Source of the DNA: JAIBJP01 sp035601195 | Lineage (GTDB): Bacteria > Actinomycetota > Thermoleophilia > Gaiellales > Gaiellaceae | NCBI GenBank assembly: GCA_035601195.1 | Contig: DATNOU010000132.1 | Span: 1-11,147 of the forward strand | Direction: 5' to 3' | DNA: 11,147 bases | Shown: piece after piece, positions 1 to 6,389 of the stretch | Position numbering within the stretch: position 1 is the first letter of the stretch | Layout of the letters: every line of letters starts with the position of its first letter | The notes under the pieces: generated by a model | What the model saw: only the letters and a program-made list of their open reading frames with translations | What the model was told of the DNA's origin: nothing | Database searches by the model: none | Position numbers and translations under genes: made by a program

Positions 1-2116
1 GGATGGCCGCCCCCGCGGGCAGGAGGCGCTCGCGTAGGGAGGCAAGGCGCGCGTACTCGAAGCCGACGAGGAGGGCGCCGAGGGCGAGGGCGAGGAAGGA
101 GAGCGACCAGACGGTGGTCGAGAGCTGGTCGACGTCGTAGAACAGTCCCTCGCCGACTGCGAAGGCAAGGAGCGCGAAGCCGCCCGTCTGGAGGTCGAGG
201 CGAGGAAGGCGCAGGCCGGTCTCCACGAGCGCGAAGGCGACCGCCGCCCAAAGGGCCGCCAGGGCGACATGTCCGTCGTCGAAGGTGTCCACCTGTACGA
301 AGAGCTCGAGGAGCGCGAGCGAGGCCGAATAGAGCAGGAGGGCTCCCGCTCCCCAGAAGTAGACGGGGCCGAGAGCCCGCACCTTCGCGACCCCGACACC
401 GAGGTAGCGGGCGAAGGTGCCGGTCTCCTCCACACTTTGCGGGCGAACCGCGGCGTAGCGGCCGAAGAGGAGCAATGCCGCCGCCGCGAAGGCGGCGCTC
501 GCAGCGCCCGCCGCCGGATGTCGGCTCGCCTCGAAGAGGTCGACGGGCGGGCCCTCGACCGCGAACACGTAGCCGAGTGCCAGCGCGAGGTAGCCGAAGG
601 CGGGGAGGAGGAGCCGCTGCTCGCCCGTCCGCGCTGCGAGCCAGGCGAGCAGGACCGCCACCGCTCCCCAGATGGCGGTGAGCGACGGCCCCGCGAAAAG
701 CTCGCCGCCGGCGACGGCGCCGAGGATTGCCGCGATCGCCCAGAGCAGGCTCGTCAGGTCGCGCGTGCGTTCCTGCCGGAAGAACCCGATCGCGAGCGCG
801 CCGTAGACCGCCGAGACGACGAGCAGCCCAATCCCTTCGCGGTGAGCGCCTAGTGTGGTGCCCGACAGAAGATACGCGCACGCATAGGTGGCAAGCGCTC
901 CGCCGGTGATGATCGCGGTGCCCGCCACGGGTTCGAGTCCCCACGTTCCGAAGCGGCGTTGCCACGCGAGTCCCACACCGAGATAGAGGAGCCAGAAGAC
1001 CGCCGACAGGGCAACGAGTCGCCATTCGAGCGCATCGGTCTCCGACACGAGGACGGCGATCTGCACGAGGCTCGCCGCGCCGGCGAACATGAGCAGCTCG
1101 CGCCAGCGCTTGCGCAGGGCAACCAAGGCGGTGCCGGCGAAGACAATGGCGACGAAGCACGTGCCGACGAAGGAGAGCTCTCCCTCGTCGACCAGGATCA
1201 TGAGCGGCACCAGCATGGCCCCGACGAGGCCGAGCCCTGCCACGGTCTGCGCCGACCAGGCGAGCGAGACCGCGGCGCCCACGGCGGCGATGGCGGCTGC
1301 GATCACGAGCGCCGCGAGCTGAGGGACGAAGTCGTAGAGAGCCGTCGCCGCGAGCAGGGTCGCGTAGCCGCCGGCGATCCCTGCCGAGACGGCCGCGAGC
1401 GCGGCTTGCAGGCGTCCGTAGCGGCGCTTCACCCAGAGGCCCGCGCAGAAGACCGCGAGCGACGTGAAAGTCCCGAGGCCGATCCGGATCTCGTGAGTCA
1501 GCCAACCTCGGTTCGCGGCCAGGATGAAGAAGAAGACGATGCCGAGGATGGTCACGAGGCCGCCTGCCAAGGCGAGCCCGCGAGCTCCGAGGAAGATCGA
1601 CCAGTCGATCTCCCGGGGCGGCTTCCGCGGCTTGGCCGGTCGCGGGGGTGGTGGGGGGGCGGGTGGCGGCTCTGGGGGGATGGACGCGGCGACGGGCGCT
1701 GGGACAGGCGCTGGAGTCGGCGCAGCGACCGGCGCAGGAGTGGGCGCGGCGAGGGCCGCCTCGGCGAGCGTGATCGCGTTCCGGATCTCGTCTTCGAGCA
1801 TTCGCGCCGTGACGTCGACGGCGTTGAGCGCGGACTCGAAGCGACTCTGTCTTGCCGTCACGGGAGGGGGAGCCTGTTCGGCGCCCATTCCCGCCCACTG
1901 GACGAAGCGCAGGTTCTGCGTCGTCGCGTCGATCAACCGCTTGGTGCGAGCACTCGGGTCGCGCTCCGCGAGGGCCCCGGCGAGCGCGAGGATGCGCTCG
2001 AGCTGGGCCGCGTCACCCGCGACAAGGGCCCGCCCGCGGGCTCGCTCGAGCGCTCTGCGTGCCCGCCGGATGTCTCCTGACTGGAGATAGCTCTCGGCGT
2101 CGTCGAGATACGTCAT
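1..2116 (-). CDS. DUF2339 multi-pass membrane protein (5' part; runs off window)
   Basis: An open frame of 705 codons runs leftward from an ATG at 2116 and leaves the window without a stop. Residues 1-120 look helical and repeat-like. Residues 122-167 form an Ala/Pro linker ending in a long proline run. From about residue 170 the protein is a succession of hydrophobic membrane helices; the first two lie near 179-201 and 212-229. The block from the first helix (ILGIVFFFILAANRGW) through KRRYGRLQAALAAVSAGIAG resembles the DUF2339 family (Pfam PF10101), whose biochemical role is unknown. The start has a GAGG ribosome site seven bases upstream and a good promoter beyond it. Family members are usually about 700-1000 residues, so much of the protein is here. 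The frames predicted on the opposite strand are arginine/glutamate-rich shadows. Confidence 0.88.
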   Translation of the reverse strand, partial: MTYLDDAESYLQSGDIRRARRALERARGRALVAGDAAQLERILALAGALAERDPSARTKRLIDATTQNLRFVQWAGMGAEQAPPPVTARQSRFESALNAVDVTARMLEDEIRNAITLAEAALAAPTPAPVAAPTPAPVPAPVAASIPPEPPPAPPPPPRPAKPRKPPREIDWSIFLGARGLALAGGLVTILGIVFFFILAANRGWLTHEIRIGLGTFTSLAVFCAGLWVKRRYGRLQAALAAVSAGIAGGYATLLAATALYDFVPQLAALVIAAAIAAVGAAVSLAWSAQTVAGLGLVGAMLVPLMILVDEGELSFVGTCFVAIVFAGTALVALRKRWRELLMFAGAASLVQIAVLVSETDALEWRLVALSAVFWLLYLGVGLAWQRRFGTWGLEPVAGTAIITGGALATYACAYLLSGTTLGAHREGIGLLVVSAVYGALAIGFFRQERTRDLTSLLWAIAAILGAVAGGELFAGPSLTAIWGAVAVLLAWLAARTGEQRLLLPAFGYLALALGYVFAVEGPPVDLFEASRHPAAGAASAAFAAAALLLFGRYAAVRPQSVEETGTFARYLGVGVAKVRALGPVYFWGAGALLLYSASLALLELFVQVDTFDDGHVALAALWAAVAFALVETGLRLPRLDLQTGGFALLAFAVGEGLFYDVDQLSTTVWSLSFLALALGALLVGFEYARLASLRERLLPAGAAI

Positions 2117-2143
2117 CTCAGAACCTCGACCTTGGCAATCGCA

Positions 2144-2178
2144 TGACTGCTATATAGCAGGTCTGCGCTAGATGTCAA
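2144..2178 (-). promoter_or_regulatory. Promoter of the DUF2339 gene with palindromic -10 region
   Basis: Read on the minus strand, a perfect TTGACA (2178-2173) is followed 16 bases later by TATATA (2156-2151), about 35 bases upstream of the ATG at 2116. The -10 element lies at the centre of the perfect 14-bp palindrome CTGCTATATAGCAG (2147-2160), which could serve as a repressor operator. The promoter elements are seen directly; regulation by a repressor is inferred from the symmetry alone. Confidence 0.6.
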
Positions 2179-2249
2179 GGACTGCGAATGCCGAAGAGCG
2201 CGGATCCCCCACCGCAACTCTCAATCGACTGCGAGGCTCCCGCGCTTGA

Positions 2250-2282
2250 GGAGGCGCATAGGGGATTCGAACCGCTGTTACC
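2250..2282 (-). pseudogene. Diverged 3' fragment of tRNA-Glu (possible attachment-site scar)
   Basis: This stretch matches the T-arm and acceptor 3' end of the intact tRNA-Glu at 3994-4069 in the same orientation: 29 of the 33 bases starting at 3995 are identical, including the acceptor ATGCGCCTCC and the T-loop TTCGAAT. Similarity is lost before the anticodon stem and no 5' half is found, so it cannot encode a tRNA. Changes in the T-stem (CGG against CCC) leave it imperfectly paired, so it is old or degenerate. A 3' tRNA copy downstream of the intact gene is the usual footprint of a tRNA-targeting integrative element. Confidence 0.5.
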
Positions 2283-2309
2283 CCGCCTGAGCGGCGGAGT
2301 GGAGCCGCG

Positions 2310-3038
2310 ATGCAGGTTCGCGCTGAACGCCCGCTGGGCCAGGGAGCGAAGGGCAACGTTTACGGCGGGCTCTCGAAGGGAGACTCAAGTGTGTCGACAT
2401 GCCTTGGCCACTCTCTTCCCGGCCCCGGACGGGCCGCCCGACGGCTTCGTGCAAGGCGGTTCCTCCGCCGTTTCCGAAAGGTGTTCGCCGGCGACGAGCG
2501 GGGCGACCTCCTGAACCTTCTTCCCAAGGGCTCAGTCGGAGCCGAAATCGGCGTCTGGCGTGGTGACTTCTCCTCGCGTCTCCTCAGTGTCGTTCGGCCG
2601 GCTCGCCTCCATCTGGTCGACCCGTGGAAATTCGAGACGAGCAGCGGCTACGAGCGCTCCAGATACGGCGGGGCGGTCGTGAAGAACCAAGCCGAGATGG
2701 ACGCTATCTATGAGACCGTTCTCCGTCGTTTCGCCCAGGAGGCCGAAACCGGCGTCGTCCTCGTTCACCGCGGCCCCTCGGCCCAGATCGGGATGCGGTT
2801 CGACGACGCGTATTTCGATTGGGTGTACATCGATGGCAACCATCTGTACGAGTACGTGAAGAGGGACCTCGAGGTCTTCGCGACGAAGGTGAAGCCCGGC
2901 GGCCTGCTGACCGGCGACGACTATGGCGTGCGAGGCTGGTGGGAACACGGCGTGACCAGGGCGGTGGACGAGTTCGTTACGGGGAGCGCCTGCGAGCCGG
3001 TGCGCCTCCGCCGCCAGTTCGTCCTTCGAAAGGTCTAA
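2310..3038 (+). CDS. Class I SAM-dependent methyltransferase (Methyltransf_24-like)
   Basis: A complete 242-codon frame. The conserved part has the Rossmann-fold methyltransferase signature. The SAM-binding motif I is VGAEIGVWRGDFSSRLL (residues 76-92), an acidic motif II is HLVDPW with Asp104, and YFDWVYIDGNHLYEYVKRDL (168-187) with KPGGLLTGDDY (195-205) forms the motif IV-V region. This resembles the Methyltransf_24 group often found with sugar or small-molecule biosynthesis; the substrate cannot be read from the sequence. The ATG at 2310 has a GGAG five bases upstream. A GTG at 2391 with GGGAG about eight bases upstream would remove an unconserved 27-residue leader and may be the true start. 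It lies between the tRNA-Glu fragment and the intact tRNA-Glu, so it may be cargo of an integrated segment. A copy of the GC-rich repeat starts 12 bases after its stop. Confidence 0.85.
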   Translation: MQVRAERPLGQGAKGNVYGGLSKGDSSVSTCLGHSLPGPGRAARRLRARRFLRRFRKVFAGDERGDLLNLLPKGSVGAEIGVWRGDFSSRLLSVVRPARLHLVDPWKFETSSGYERSRYGGAVVKNQAEMDAIYETVLRRFAQEAETGVVLVHRGPSAQIGMRFDDAYFDWVYIDGNHLYEYVKRDLEVFATKVKPGGLLTGDDYGVRGWWEHGVTRAVDEFVTGSACEPVRLRRQFVLRKV

Positions 3039-3050
3039 GGAAAACGGATC

Positions 3051-3076
3051 GCTTGCGGAAGCGCGGCGGCGGGCTA
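3051..3076 (+). repeat. 3'-UTR GC-rich repeat, copy A
   Basis: The core GCTTGCGGAAGCGCGGCGG followed by CGGGCTA starts 12 bases after the methyltransferase stop codon. It contains a small perfect hairpin, CGCTT-GCGG-AAGCG. It matches copies at 3290, 7674, 7889 and 8260, and partial inverted copies at 4361 and 10970. Confidence 0.7.
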
Positions 3077-3241
3077 GACGCGACCTAGCTGTCCGCTTTC
3101 CAGGAGCGCACGCCACTCTGCTCGTACACCGCACGACACTCGATTCGGTCGAGCCGCCCCTGCGAGCAAGTAGCCCCAGGACTCGCTTCCGTCGTGGACG
3201 AGGAGCAGCTCATCCCCTGGCTGAAAAGCGCCGACCGCCAT
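3074..3241 (-). CDS. Hypothetical small protein, 55 residues
   Basis: An ATG at 3241 opens a frame whose product is natural in composition: MAVGAFQPGDELLLVHDG followed by a short basic C-terminal part ending in EWRALLESGQLGRV. An in-frame GTG at 3259 is an alternative start. There is no strong ribosome site. A second minus-strand frame (3085-3390) overlaps it; that frame's start is plausible but its later part is not, so an upstream frameshift is possible. The stop overlaps the end of repeat copy A, which comes from the converging methyltransferase transcript. I do not recognise a family. Confidence 0.35.
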   Translation of the reverse strand: MAVGAFQPGDELLLVHDGSESWGYLLAGAARPNRVSCGVRAEWRALLESGQLGRV

Positions 3242-3289
3242 CCGAGACCTGCGTCCCACGCGATCAGGTGTAGGCGGGGGACAAGGAGC

Positions 3290-3314
3290 GCTTGCGGGAG
3301 CTCGGCGGCGGGCT
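3290..3314 (+). repeat. 3'-UTR GC-rich repeat, copy B
   Basis: GCTTGCGGGAGCTCGGCGG followed by CGGGCT. It begins 16 bases after an in-frame TAG (3271-3273), but no convincing plus-strand gene ends there, so this copy is the exception to the after-a-gene rule. The change to AGCTC is shared with the partial copy at 10970-10983. Confidence 0.65.
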
Positions 3315-3462
3315 GTTCGTCCTCAAGACGAGGGACAAGCCCACGGGCAGCACAGCTGTCCACTCGCATCGGCTGGGTGACAGTCGTCAACGCCAGTCGA
3401 CGGTTGCGGCCTAAGGGGGTGCCACCTGGCTACCGATGAATCTGGCCCCTCCCGATGCACGC

Positions 3463-3753
3463 TCAGCGCCGCAAAAGCAGGCCCTGCGCCTGCTTGACGA
3501 CCCAAAACGCCGCCAGGAAGAGATAGACGAGGGACGGTAAAGCTACGCCGAACGACGCAACCATGGGGCTCGCACCCAAGGCCAGGATGCCCTCGAGCCC
3601 GGCTGGGACGAGCAGCCACCCGACCGCAAGCGCCACGCCGACGTGGAGCATCGCCCCACGGAAATCACTTGGTCCGAACCGCTCGAAGCGGAGATCGAGC
3701 CAGACCGCGATCAGCGCCGCTCCCACGGCGAGTGCGACGAGGAAGAAGCCCAC
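3463..3753 (-). CDS. Small membrane protein, 96 residues
   Basis: The frame starts at a GTG (3753) immediately after an in-frame stop and encodes three hydrophobic segments, at roughly residues 2-18, 35-50 and 62-87. Short charged loops separate them (DLRFERFGPSDFR is the first), and the protein ends in a basic LLLRR tail. The distribution of hydrophobic and charged residues is typical of a real inner-membrane protein; the opposite-strand frames are not. No ribosome site is evident and the upstream stop touches the start, so an N-terminal frameshift or a leaderless start is possible. I cannot name the family or the function. Confidence 0.65.
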   Translation of the reverse strand: MGFFLVALAVGAALIAVWLDLRFERFGPSDFRGAMLHVGVALAVGWLLVPAGLEGILALGASPMVASFGVALPSLVYLFLAAFWVVKQAQGLLLRR

Positions 3754-3892
3754 GTGGTTTCAACGAGGTCACGCACCGCGAGGTTACGCTCGACGGTCGG
3801 CTGCAGAGAACCGCCTTTTGGACAGGACGTGACCGCGCCGGTGGGAGAGGAGACAGCCGTCACCGGGGCGCTCGTGTTGCGGCCATGGGGGT

Positions 3893-3931
3893 TGCGCCAA
3901 TCGTGCGCCAATATGGTTCCCTCTGCGCCAA
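3893..3931. repeat. Three direct copies of TGCGCCAA beside tRNA-Glu
   Basis: TGCGCCAA occurs at 3893-3900, 3904-3911 and 3924-3931, that is at 11- and 20-base spacing, 60-100 bases beyond the 3' end of tRNA-Glu. Helically phased direct repeats next to a tRNA 3' end resemble arm-type binding sites of a tyrosine integrase. That role is inferred. Confidence 0.45.
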
Positions 3932-3962
3932 CCTGAACCCACGGCATTTCGGCAGCGCGAGA

Positions 3963-3992
3963 GAAAAAGCCCCGCTTTTACGGGGCTTTTTC
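3963..3992 (-). terminator. Intrinsic terminator of tRNA-Glu
   Basis: A perfect 12-bp inverted repeat (3963-3974 with 3981-3992, arms GAAAAAGCCCCG and CGGGGCTTTTTC) around a six-base loop. It begins one base after the tRNA CCA on the minus strand and ends in a T run. Being symmetric, it could also stop transcripts from the left. Confidence 0.85.
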
Positions 3993-3993
3993 A

Positions 3994-4069
3994 TGGAGGC
4001 GCATACGGGATTCGAACCCGTGCTACCGCCGTGAGAGGGCGGCGTCCTAGGCCACTAGACGAATGCGCC
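3994..4069 (-). tRNA. tRNA-Glu (anticodon CTC)
   Basis: The minus strand folds into a full 76-base cloverleaf. The acceptor pairs GGCGCAT with ATGCGCC, the D-arm is GTCTAGTGGCCTAGGAC, and the anticodon arm is CCGCC-CTCTCAC-GGCGG, giving anticodon CTC. The T-arm is ACGGG-TTCGAAT-CCCGT and CCA is encoded. The base before CCA is T, which is unusual for tRNA-Glu. A terminator follows at once. Confidence 0.95.
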
Positions 4070-4094
4070 CGGCGAGCACAGGGTAGCGAATCGG

Positions 4095-4126
4095 AAAAAG
4101 CGAACGGCGGCCCGTTTAGGCCGCCG
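4095..4126 (-). terminator. Possible minus-strand terminator
   Basis: An 8-bp perfect stem (CGGCGGCC at 4105-4112 with GGCCGCCG at 4119-4126) around a six-base loop is followed on the minus strand by TTCGCTTTTT. It lies just upstream of tRNA-Glu and may end a transcript entering from the right. Confidence 0.45.
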
Positions 4127-4219
4127 CTCATCTGCGCCGGGCATGCTGGCGGTCATTCCCCGAGCCGCAGGAGGACTTTGATCCTCATGCGCCATTGTCG
4201 GCGGCAGAGGACCCAAACT

Positions 4220-4326
4220 AAAGAGGAAAAGAATCGGTGCCGAAGAAGGAATTGAACGACGCCAGGCCGCAAGGCGCCGTTCCTCTCCTCAGCAAGGGTC
4301 GCCTCTCTCGGGCGACCCTCTTTTTT
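4220..4326 (+). ncRNA. Candidate structured small RNA ending in a terminator
   Basis: No convincing protein is encoded here, but the plus strand shows nested pairing. AGAGG (4222-4226) can pair with CCTCT (4282-4286). Inside it, GAACG-A-CGCC (4254-4263) pairs with GGCG-C-CGTTC (4273-4282) around a nine-base loop containing GCAA. A strong terminator hairpin follows. The size of about 100 bases and the arrangement suit a small RNA or a leader. It matches no family I recognise; the loop only loosely recalls the small SRP RNA and lacks that RNA's conserved asymmetric loop. Confidence 0.35.
4295..4326 (+). terminator. Intrinsic terminator, plus strand
   Basis: A perfect 9-bp stem, AGGGTCGCC (4295-4303) with GGCGACCCT (4311-4319), a seven-base loop, then C and six T residues (4321-4326). 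The T run exists only on the plus-strand side, so it ends a rightward transcript. The only candidate upstream is the proposed RNA at 4220. Confidence 0.8.
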
Positions 4327-4360
4327 CCCGAGCAGAGCCTGCGCATGCGGCGGCGGACTG

Positions 4361-4382
4361 ATCCGCCGCCCTCCCGCAAGGC
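4361..4382 (-). repeat. 3'-UTR GC-rich repeat, copy F (partial, inverted)
   Basis: On the minus strand, GCCTTGCGGGAGGGCGGCGG begins 22 bases after the stop of the minus-strand gene at 4405-4692. It lacks the final CGGGCTA. Its orientation follows the gene it trails, as with the plus-strand copies. Confidence 0.6.
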
Positions 4383-4404
4383 TTCCCCTCGTCAACCCGC
4401 AGTC

Positions 4405-4692
4405 TTATCGCGCCGTACAGCCGGACGCCGAGCAGACAATGCGAGCGGGAGGGTCACCGCCGCGCTTGACGATAGCCTCCACGGGGCCTCGCCCTTGTGT
4501 TCTCAAAGCCGACCGCGTGTCGTTGGCGACCGAGCCTTTTGCGAGCTGGTTCATTGCGGCGAGGTAGACGTCAACCGTTGTCCAGGCCTCCCGCCCGTCA
4601 GGAGCCTGAGATCTGACCGACCACGAGGCTCCAATGCTCTTCGAGCTAGGCGTCAATCTCGTTGACTCTCTCACCGTCCATCCCAGGGCCAC
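4405..4692 (-). CDS. Hypothetical protein, up to 95 residues
   Basis: The C-terminal two thirds reads like a real soluble protein, with segments such as TTVDVYLAAMNQLAKGSVAN and GPVEAIVKRGGDPPARIVC. It ends in a short cysteine-containing tail (CSASGCTAR). The start is uncertain: the longest frame opens at a GTG (4692), but an internal TTG, giving a product beginning MTPSSKS, follows a GAG-rich stretch and may be better. The stop TAA at 4405 is followed by repeat copy F, the arrangement seen after other small genes here. No family is recognised. Confidence 0.5.
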   Translation of the reverse strand: MALGWTVRESTRLTPSSKSIGASWSVRSQAPDGREAWTTVDVYLAAMNQLAKGSVANDTRSALRTQGRGPVEAIVKRGGDPPARIVCSASGCTAR

Positions 4693-5057
4693 ACCACCAC
4701 CCTAGCCCGCCGCCGCCGTCCCCCGACCGCCTGCCTGCAAGAACCAGGCAGCCGCGGGCCTCTATAGAAGGTGGGAGCCGCGGGGGGAGGGGCTGCGACC
4801 CTTTGTCCGCGGCTCCCGCGCGTCCCGAGACTGGGCACCGTACGGGCTGCCTCGATTCGAAAAGCCCCACTGACGGCTAGATCAGCCAGGACCCCCGCTC
4901 AGCGGCAACCCGCGTTCTGCTCTAGGAGGGCGGGTAGCCCTCGTGTTTACCTCGCCCACAAGGGCGGGTAGGGCTGGTCTAGTTCACGGATTTTTGGAGA
5001 GGCGAGTGGAACGGCCAGAGAGCTTCCTCGCTGGCTATTTCTTTTCGGGGGTTATGA
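4693..5057. other. Intergenic region with several inverted repeats
   Basis: No convincing gene is seen. It contains an 11-bp perfect inverted repeat, GGGAGCCGCGG (4773-4783) with CCGCGGCTCCC (4807-4817). It also has a hairpin AGGGC-GGGTA-GCCCT (4927-4941) and a second stem pairing 4948-4957 with 4962-4970 around ACAA with one bulge. The last two share the direct repeat GGGCGGGTAG. None is followed by a clear T run. They may be structured leader RNA of the gene at 5058 or decayed sequence. Confidence 0.4.
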
Positions 5058-5240
5058 GTGGAACAGAAGAGTAGGTCTTTCGCGGAGGCTCATCAGCCGG
5101 AAAGCGATCCCGTCTTGGAAGCCCTCCTCCTCAAGCGGGTGGAGGTTTACACGTGGCTCGACAGTCCAGCAAAGCAGACCAACCTGGCCGCGATCAACCG
5201 CATGATCGAGGAGCACCAGCGGGAAACTGAGGCCGCGTAG
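5058..5240 (+). CDS. Hypothetical protein, 60 residues, helical
   Basis: A GTG start with a GGGGG stretch about six bases upstream opens a frame for a charged, soluble, largely helical protein. Typical segments are SDPVLEALLLKRVEVYTWLD and NLAAINRMIEEHQRETEAA. The composition is natural and no other frame competes convincingly. An ATG just upstream (5054) is out of frame and would give only six residues. It converges with the minus-strand gene at 5285-5497. No family is recognised; the size and charge would suit a small regulatory or structural accessory protein, but nothing shows this. Confidence 0.6.
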   Translation: MEQKSRSFAEAHQPESDPVLEALLLKRVEVYTWLDSPAKQTNLAAINRMIEEHQRETEAA

Positions 5241-5284
5241 CCACAGCGAGACGGCGTCAAGAACCCGTAGCTGACTTGAGTGCT

Positions 5285-5497
5285 CTAAGCGATGATGTCG
5301 GTGATCGCTTCTGGGTGCGTCGCCCGCCACACTCGCAGGTGGATCTCTACCTCGCGCTTCTCCTGGTCGAGCGCGGGCGCGTCTAAGCGGCGGACCTCAG
5401 CCATGCTGCCGCCGGCGGAGTCCGCGACGAAGCCCGCGCGTCGGAAGTTCGCGCAGAGATCCTCTACGAGGTCGGGTTCAGAGAGTCGGATCAGCAT
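5285..5497 (-). CDS. Small conserved-looking hypothetical protein, 70 residues
   Basis: An ATG at 5497 begins a compact product starting MLIRLSEPDLVEDLCANFRR and ending in REVEIHLRVWRATHPEAITD. The alternation of hydrophobic and charged residues suggests an alpha/beta fold of the kind seen in small actinobacterial hypothetical proteins. There is no Shine-Dalgarno motif. A perfect dyad, ATCGAC-AATTC-GTCGAT, lies 24-40 bases upstream and may be an operator. It converges on the gene at 5058-5240. The function is unknown. Confidence 0.72.
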   Translation of the reverse strand: MLIRLSEPDLVEDLCANFRRAGFVADSAGGSMAEVRRLDAPALDQEKREVEIHLRVWRATHPEAITDIIA

Positions 5498-5520
5498 GGC
5501 CGCAGACGCCGTTTTGCATC

Positions 5521-5537
5521 ATCGACAATTCGTCGAT
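5521..5537. promoter_or_regulatory. Candidate operator dyad
   Basis: ATCGAC-AATTC-GTCGAT is a perfect 6+6 dyad with a five-base spacer, 24-40 bases upstream of the minus-strand gene starting at 5497. Dyads like this often bind dimeric repressors; no regulator is adjacent. Confidence 0.3.
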
Positions 5538-5607
5538 TCAGCGCGAGCCCAAACGAGGGAAGTGAGGGTCGCTCGGGCTCGGTAACTGGCCTGGTTTGAA
5601 AGAAGGA

Positions 5608-5671
5608 CGAGACCGGGCGGCACGGGACGGTACCTCTGCGGCAAGGTCGCCCGGCGCAATGCCCGGTCTCG
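5608..5671. repeat. 11-bp perfect inverted repeat, possible structured RNA
   Basis: CGAGACCGGGC (5608-5618) pairs exactly with GCCCGGTCTCG (5661-5671) around 42 GC-rich bases that can fold further. There is no T run on either side, so it is not a standard terminator. Confidence 0.4.
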
Positions 5672-5770
5672 GAACTGGACCTCGTCAGCCGCCGCGGCTC
5701 GCTTGACCTCGAACGAGGGATGGCTCAGCACTGACGTCGCGCGCGGGCGCCAGGTCTACCTGGGTGTCTT

Positions 5771-5793
5771 GGGCAAGGATTCGAACCTTGACT
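5771..5793 (-). repeat. tRNA T-arm copy (23-bp direct repeat, left)
   Basis: All 23 bases are identical to 7297-7319. On the minus strand they contain the T-arm CAAGG-TTCGAAT-CCTTG. The flanks are unrelated to a tRNA, so this is a short tRNA-derived remnant. It is a candidate attachment core paired with the copy 1.5 kb to the right. Confidence 0.6.
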
Positions 5794-5918
5794 TACGAAA
5801 GCTTGACGAAATGGCGACGCTGATTGTCACCGCTAGCGGTTGACGACGCTTAGTCGGCCAAATTAGGCTGCTCTTTTGCGGCCGACGCCACGGGGGCGTC
5901 CAAACAGGGAGGCACATA

Positions 5919-6218
5919 ATGCGGAAGACGTTCGCGGCTGCGATCTGCGCAGCCGTTGTCGCGGGTCTGAGTGCTGGCGCCGCTTTTGCTGGCGAGGTAG
6001 CGGGCCCTCCGGGAACTCCGGGCGTTGCTTTTTCCGGTTCCGGCAAAAGCACCGGGGCACCCGCACACGCCAGCTCGATCTGCGCCTTCAACGGATTGAA
6101 TGACATGAACCCGGACCAGGGTCAAATCGACTTCTTCGTTCAGACTCCGCATAACCAGGGGTCTCCTGGGGACGCAGGCCACGGAACCTGCGCGGGCGGA
6201 ACCAACCCGCGGATCTAG
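5919..6218 (+). CDS. Small secreted protein with signal peptide, 99 residues
   Basis: The ATG has a good ribosome site, GGGAGG, six bases upstream. Residues 1-24 form a Sec signal peptide: MRKTF, a hydrophobic Ala/Val core, and AFA before the cleavage point. The mature part is Gly/Pro-rich and contains SSICAFNGLND (Cys55) and HGTCAGG (Cys91), two cysteines that could form one disulfide outside the cell. It resembles small exported proteins common in Thermoleophilia, known to me only as hypothetical proteins. Two consecutive stops (TAG, TAA) and a strong terminator follow, so it is a single-gene transcript. It lies inside the segment bounded by the 23-bp tRNA-derived repeats. Confidence 0.9.
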   Translation: MRKTFAAAICAAVVAGLSAGAAFAGEVAGPPGTPGVAFSGSGKSTGAPAHASSICAFNGLNDMNPDQGQIDFFVQTPHNQGSPGDAGHGTCAGGTNPRI

Positions 6219-6231
6219 TAACGAAAGCAGG

Positions 6232-6270
6232 AGATTGGCCCCGGCCCGGAGTGCCGGGGCCAATCTTTCT
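6232..6270 (+). terminator. Strong terminator after the secreted-protein gene
   Basis: A 13-bp perfect stem, AGATTGGCCCCGG (6232-6244) with CCGGGGCCAATCT (6254-6266), around a nine-base loop, followed by TTCT. It starts 13 bases after the stop codon at 6216-6218. Confidence 0.85.
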
Positions 6271-6389
6271 CGGTTTGGCTTGGCGCAGCTGACGGCGAGC
6301 GCAAGCCCTGCGAGCATCGTCAGCTCGGCGTGGCGGCAGCCTTCGCTGTGAGTCCGCCGGGATTGAGAGCGCCGCCGACTGCCGTCCTT

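Larger units (their letters stand above)
5498..5918. other. Intergenic region, no convincing gene
   Basis: It holds the dyad at 5521, the long inverted repeat at 5608-5671 and the tRNA T-arm repeat at 5771. A plus-strand frame ending at a TGA near 5733 has natural-looking residues (DETGRHGTVPLRQGRPAQ) but no start, and could be a gene remnant. A weak promoter-like TTGACG (5840-5845) lies ahead of the secreted-protein gene. Confidence 0.4.

Noticed and set aside
959..2080. Long plus-strand frame of 373 residues
   Set aside because: It is antisense to the DUF2339 gene; its product is arginine/glutamate/glycine-rich and random in appearance, while the minus strand encodes clear membrane helices.
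4254..4282. Small SRP RNA (4.5S-like) identity for the hairpin with the GCAA loop
   Set aside because: Only a loose CAGGCC-GCAA-GG resemblance; the conserved AGCAG side of the asymmetric loop is missing.
4237..4665. Plus-strand 142-residue frame starting MPKKELNDAR
   Set aside because: It reads through a strong intrinsic terminator at 4295-4326 and becomes arginine-rich; the opening residues may be chance within the structured RNA candidate.
5519..5731. Minus-strand 70-residue frame
   Set aside because: There is no ribosome site and no convincing pattern; a plus-strand remnant in the same DNA looks slightly more natural, so neither was called as a gene.
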